Source: Nitrospiraceae bacterium
GTDB taxonomy: Bacteria; Nitrospirota; Nitrospiria; Nitrospirales; UBA2166
Assembly (NCBI GenBank): GCA_002726235.1
Contig: PBSN01000004.1
Coordinates: forward strand, 76,570 to 140,569
Direction: 5' to 3'
DNA length: 64,000 nucleotides
The translations under genes and the position numbers were made by a program. Under the pieces are notes generated by a model. It saw only the letters and a list, made by a program, of their open reading frames with translations, ran no database searches and had not been told where the DNA came from. Below, one piece after another: positions 63,399 through 64,000 of the stretch; within the stretch, counting starts at the first letter, position 1; each line of letters starts with the position of its first letter.

Positions 63399-64000
63399 TT
63401 ACAGCAGTCCTGTGATCTCGTGGTTGAGTGCTACAGCCTTAATATTGGCGTAGACCATTTGTCCTGGCGTGAGTTTCAATGAGGCCATGGACTTGCGGGT
63501 GATGCGTGCGAGAAGAGGGCATCCGACGTCGAGTTTGATGTCGACGGAATGACGGTCGTGGGACATCGTTCCGATTTCGACCACCGTTGCTTCGAATACG
63601 TTGAGGATACTGGTTTGGCGTGGTGGTGGGCCGACGACAATGCTTACGTCGCGGGAAAGGACGTGAACACGTAGTGGGTGGCCAATCGGGAGGTATTGTT
63701 GCGGAACGAATAGGTGCCTTCCATTGAATCCGATGCGGGTGAGTCCGAACTCGGGTTCGTGAGCTTCAACCTGCGTCTCGAGCACAGCGCCAATGGTATC
63801 TTGGTTTAGGTATTGGTCTAGATCGAGGCGCGAAAAAACTTCGCTAAGGGCGCCGGAAGCCACAGTTTTTCCGTCTTCCATGAGGAGCAGTGTCGTAGCC
63901 AGTTGCAGAACCTCATTGATGGCATGGGTAACGTACACAATCGGAATGTGGAGAGTATCGCGCAGTTGTTGGATTAGAGGGATGATTTCACGTTTTCGCT
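63399..64000 (-). CDS. modC: Molybdate ABC transporter ATP-binding protein (C-terminal part)
   Basis: About 200 C-terminal residues; the gene continues past base 64000. Visible: IVYVTHAINEVLQLA (H-loop), DGKTVASGALSEVF, and at the end a TOBE/mop domain (IGTMSHDRHSVDIKL, LLARITRKSMASLKLTPGQMVYANIKAVAL) that binds molybdate in ModC. Molybdenum is needed by nitrite oxidoreductase-type enzymes, which suits a Nitrospira-like host. Ends 122 nt before the fur start; separate unit. Tungstate as cargo is possible. Confidence 0.88.
   Translation of the reverse strand, partial: RKREIIPLIQQLRDTLHIPIVYVTHAINEVLQLATTLLLMEDGKTVASGALSEVFSRLDLDQYLNQDTIGAVLETQVEAHEPEFGLTRIGFNGRHLFVPQQYLPIGHPLRVHVLSRDVSIVVGPPPRQTSILNVFEATVVEIGTMSHDRHSVDIKLDVGCPLLARITRKSMASLKLTPGQMVYANIKAVALNHEITGLL

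Noticed and set aside
1-64000. CRISPR array, insertion sequence, phage or defence island
   Set aside because: No regularly spaced direct repeats, transposase, integrase module or known defence gene was seen; XerC is in a housekeeping context.

Overview
The window reads as ordinary bacterial chromosome with dense genes and short intergenic gaps. By eye the base composition is near 50% GC (not counted). The gene set and several habits suggest a Nitrospira-like member of the Nitrospirota. These are fused nuoCD and nuoEF genes, a nuo cluster that stops at nuoI, a succinate dehydrogenase whose third subunit is HdrB-like, Sel1-repeat secreted proteins with a shared C-terminal tail, molybdate transport, and ~110-bp intergenic inverted-repeat elements that resemble, from memory, repeats in Nitrospira genomes. 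A marine, lower-GC lineage would fit the composition and the betaine-type transporter. This assignment is inference; a 16S or marker-gene search would settle it.

Layout. 1-5.9 kb (minus): argJ (cut by the window edge)-argC, rpsI, rplM, two tandem bifunctional-nuclease (DUF151) genes, a zinc-ribbon relative of the iron-trafficking protein YggX, a DUF2628 membrane protein and an MFS transporter. 5.9-14.1 kb (minus): a tightly packed run glyQ-glyS-cysM-ppdK-ribD-MFS behind one good promoter. 14.3-15.9 kb (minus): two paralogous Sel1 proteins and tRNA-Arg(ACG). 16.2-19.2 kb (plus): an acyl-ACP synthetase/ACP/acyltransferase fusion and a small protein. 19.3-25.6 kb: a HAD hydrolase, then trmFO-xerC-hslV-hslU and argB. 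25.8-37.2 kb: a stand-alone Lrp-type ligand-binding domain, then a MidA/NDUFAF7-type methyltransferase directly upstream of and overlapping nuoA, nuoB, nuoCD, nuoEF, nuoG, nuoH, nuoI, then hemH. 37.2-51 kb: an FKBP (SlyD-like) pseudogene, a DEAD-box helicase, a DUF1015 protein, a third Sel1 protein, typA, msrA, an XRE regulator, an ankyrin protein, a two-gene betaine-type ABC transporter and an ABC-F protein. 50.4-58.5 kb: an exported eukaryote-like cyclophilin, sdhA-sdhB-sdhE, a two-domain M16 peptidase and a DUF2141 protein. 58.7-64 kb (minus): mgtE, an iron-type ABC transporter (fbpC, fbpB), fur with a promoter and Fur-box-like site, and the 3' part of modC.

How the parts fit. The centre is respiratory: complex I with a probable dedicated arginine methyltransferase, haem synthesis and a quinone-linked succinate dehydrogenase. 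Around it sit protein quality control (HslUV, cyclophilin, MsrA, M16 peptidase), translation (glyQS, rpsI, rplM, typA, ABC-F, helicase) and Fur-linked iron and molybdate uptake. I found no phage, insertion sequence, CRISPR array, rRNA or replication origin.

Most notable observations: the MidA-nuo linkage with the target arginine conserved in NuoCD; the TIR-bounded repeat family, one copy of which supplies the typA stop codon and another of which splits the fbpB-fbpC pair; the decayed FKBP gene with three single-base frameshifts; and the zinc-ribbon YggX relative.
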